From Paenibacillus cookii (GTDB lineage: Bacteria; Bacillota; Bacilli; Paenibacillales; Paenibacillaceae): a stretch of DNA of 64,000 bases. Within the stretch, counting starts at the first letter, position 1. Each line of letters starts with the position of its first letter. Below are positions 62,495 to 64,000 of the stretch, in pieces. Below the pieces are notes generated by a model that ran no database searches, was not told where the DNA came from, and worked only from the letters and a program-made list of their open reading frames with translations. The translations under genes were made by a program, and so were the position numbers. The DNA lies in contig NZ_BORW01000016.1 in NCBI RefSeq assembly GCF_018333375.1, positions 1-64,000 on the forward strand, in the 5' to 3' direction.

Positions 62495-63901
62495 TTGGTT
62501 TTTAGCAGTCTGATTTTTTTGTTTCTTTTTCTGCCCGTCACCCTGCTGGTTTATTATGCGTCGCCTAGGAAGCTTCGGAACGGCGTCCTCTTTGTCGCAA
62601 GCTTGATTTTTTATGCCTGGGGCGAACCCGTATACATTTTGATCATGGTGTTCTCGACGGCGTTTGATTACGTGAACGGTCTTTTGATCGAGAAGTACAG
62701 GCACCGAAAGGGGATCGCAAGGGCTGTATTCATCGGTTCGATGACGGGAAGCTTAGGCCTTCTCGGGTTCTTCAAATATGCCGGATTTCTCGCGGATAAC
62801 ATCAACGGGCTGTTTCATCTGCATCTGCAAACGGCCGATCTGCCGCTGCCGGTGGGCATCTCCTTTTATACGTTCCAAACGATGTCGTATGTCGTGGACG
62901 TATATCTTGGAAAAGCGCCCGCACAGAAAAACATCGTTGCTTTCGGGACGTACGTGACGATGTTCCCCCAGCTTGTCGCGGGTCCGATCGTCAAATACGG
63001 CGACATCGCCGGGCAGCTTGCTTCGCGCAGCGTCAGCTTGGCCCGCTTCGGCGAGGGGGCGGAGCTGTTCATGAAAGGCCTCGCCAAAAAAGTGCTGCTG
63101 GCCAACAACATCGGGTTGCTGTGGACAAGCGTCAAAGCGGAGCCGTTCGCCGAGCTTTCCGTCCTGTCCGCCTGGCTTGGGATCATCGCGTTTACGCTGC
63201 AGATTTATTTCGATTTCAGCGGGTATTCCGATATGGCGCGCGGCCTCGGCAAAATGTTCGGCTTCGATTTCATGGAAAACTTCCGCTATCCCTATATATC
63301 CAGAAGCGTCACGGAGTTTTGGCGCAGATGGCATATTTCGCTTGGCGCCTGGTTCCGGGAATATGTGTACATTCCGCTTGGCGGCAATCGTCAGGGCATG
63401 GCGAAGCAGCTTCGGAACGTGCTGGCCGTATGGTTTTTGACCGGTCTATGGCATGGCGCCAGCTGGAATTTTATCGTATGGGGATTGTATTTCGGTTTTT
63501 TCGTCATGATCGAAAAGCTGTTCCTGCTGCTGTGGTTAGGTCGTTGTCCCGCATGGTTCGGGCATGTCTATACGCTGCTGATCGTCATCGTCGGCTGGGT
63601 ATGGTTCGAAATGGAGCATTTGGCGGAAGCCGTGCAATTCATCGGCGTGCTGTTCGGCTTCGGCGGTAATGGCTTTGTGGATCGGCAGGCACTGTACGCG
63701 CTGTCCGCGAATGCCGCGCTGTTTATCGTATTAGCCTTTTGCGCGACCCCGATTCCGGGCAAGATGCTCGCATTCGTGAAAACGAAATGGCAATGGGCCG
63801 GCGCTATCGCCGCTCCGCTCCTGTATTTCCTGTTCATGGCGTTGTCGACGGCTTACCTGGTCAACGAAACGTACAATCCGTTTTTATATTTTCGATTTTA
63901 A
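62495..63901 (+). CDS. MBOAT family O-acyltransferase (AlgI/DltB-like)
   Basis: 468 residues with about eleven membrane helices. PRKLRNGVLFVASLIFYAWGE and FDFSGYSDMARGLGKMFGF are family marks, and the active histidine is in LTGLWHGASWNFIVWG. MBOAT proteins move acyl groups, mostly acetyl, across the membrane for alginate-like or wall polymer O-acetylation. TTG 62495 has GGAGGTGA 7 bases upstream. Confidence 0.92.
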   Translation: MVFSSLIFLFLFLPVTLLVYYASPRKLRNGVLFVASLIFYAWGEPVYILIMVFSTAFDYVNGLLIEKYRHRKGIARAVFIGSMTGSLGLLGFFKYAGFLADNINGLFHLHLQTADLPLPVGISFYTFQTMSYVVDVYLGKAPAQKNIVAFGTYVTMFPQLVAGPIVKYGDIAGQLASRSVSLARFGEGAELFMKGLAKKVLLANNIGLLWTSVKAEPFAELSVLSAWLGIIAFTLQIYFDFSGYSDMARGLGKMFGFDFMENFRYPYISRSVTEFWRRWHISLGAWFREYVYIPLGGNRQGMAKQLRNVLAVWFLTGLWHGASWNFIVWGLYFGFFVMIEKLFLLLWLGRCPAWFGHVYTLLIVIVGWVWFEMEHLAEAVQFIGVLFGFGGNGFVDRQALYALSANAALFIVLAFCATPIPGKMLAFVKTKWQWAGAIAAPLLYFLFMALSTAYLVNETYNPFLYFRF

Positions 63902-63913
63902 AGGAGGGCGGCC

Positions 63914-64000
63914 ATGGACAAGTTCGAAAATTTCAACAAAAAAACGCCGGCGGTATTGCTGCTGCTGTTTATCGGCGTCATGCTCGCCCTGAATCTGGCC
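63914..64000 (+). CDS. Start of a membrane or secreted protein, cut by the window end
   Basis: 29 residues are visible: a polar start (MDKFENFNKKTPA) and then a hydrophobic helix (VLLLLFIGVMLALNLA). AAGGAGGG lies before the ATG, 12 bases after the MBOAT stop. In such clusters the next gene is often a DHHW/AlgX-like protein, so that is a guess from context. Confidence 0.6.
   Translation, partial: MDKFENFNKKTPAVLLLLFIGVMLALNLA

Noticed and set aside
1..64000. tRNA or rRNA genes, CRISPR arrays, prophage, insertion sequences
   Set aside because: No cloverleaf, rRNA core, regularly spaced repeats, transposase or phage protein was recognised.

Overview
The window reads as chromosome of an endospore-forming Firmicute, most likely a Paenibacillus. 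The support is a small acid-soluble spore protein of the H type, a gerA-gerC-gerB germinant receptor operon, two promoters that look sigma-G dependent, a T-box leader, cre sites for CcpA, and a sugar ABC transporter of the LplB/YtcP/solute-binding type next to a membrane-anchored AraC regulator. No rRNA, tRNA, CRISPR array, prophage or intact insertion sequence was seen. The family assignments come from motifs read by eye; no database search was run.

Layout. 0.4-5 kb: a broken chitinase, an FMN reductase and a GH30 glycosidase behind a cre site that matches the consensus exactly. 5-9 kb: metE, a ribF-like gene and a DUF1450 gene. 9-17.2 kb: a czcD-type metal exporter with a PerR/Fur-like operator, a GNAT gene, a frameshifted secreted GH18/discoidin protein, an MFS transporter, an arsR-arsB pair with a perfect palindrome, and a second arsR followed by the remnant of its SRPBCC partner. 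17.2-19 kb: a T-box leader and an archaeal/fungal-type asd. 19-24.8 kb: small membrane and regulatory genes, sspH, a broken DUF2264 gene and a GH31 enzyme. 25-28.8 kb: a quinone oxidoreductase, then lysR divergent from an E. coli-type aroC, then a GNAT gene. 28.8-33 kb: a frameshifted Tet(M)-like gene, a small membrane ORF, and a leader with a candidate attenuator before an amidase. 33-37.3 kb: the germination operon. 37.4-40.7 kb: small hypothetical genes and a phosphotransferase. 41-53.6 kb: a saccharide-use locus made of an ABC importer, a roughly 1,880-residue GH2 enzyme, a membrane AraC regulator and a polysaccharide deacetylase. 53.7-57.9 kb: an oxidative glycerol module made of a PocR-AraC regulator, gldA and fused dhaKL. 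58-64 kb: a two-component system, a cell-wall amidase, an SGNH lipoprotein, an MBOAT acyltransferase and the start of one more gene.

How the parts fit. Several loci serve polysaccharide scavenging (GH18, GH30, GH31, GH2, deacetylase and a CUT1-type importer), with cre sites tying at least three of them to CcpA. Metal and oxidant stress genes cluster at 9-17 kb, each with a nearby palindromic operator. Spore genes (sspH and ger) carry sigma-G-like promoters.

Oddities. At least six genes are broken by slippage-like changes (26-bp and 4-bp tandem duplications, one-base changes in short A or T runs) or by a small deletion. Either the strain accumulates replication-slippage mutations or part of the pattern is assembly error; raw reads would decide. 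The most novel-looking element is the 31.0-31.5 kb stretch: a 54-codon membrane ORF behind direct repeats, then a leader with mutually exclusive antiterminator and terminator pairings in front of a stand-alone amidase.
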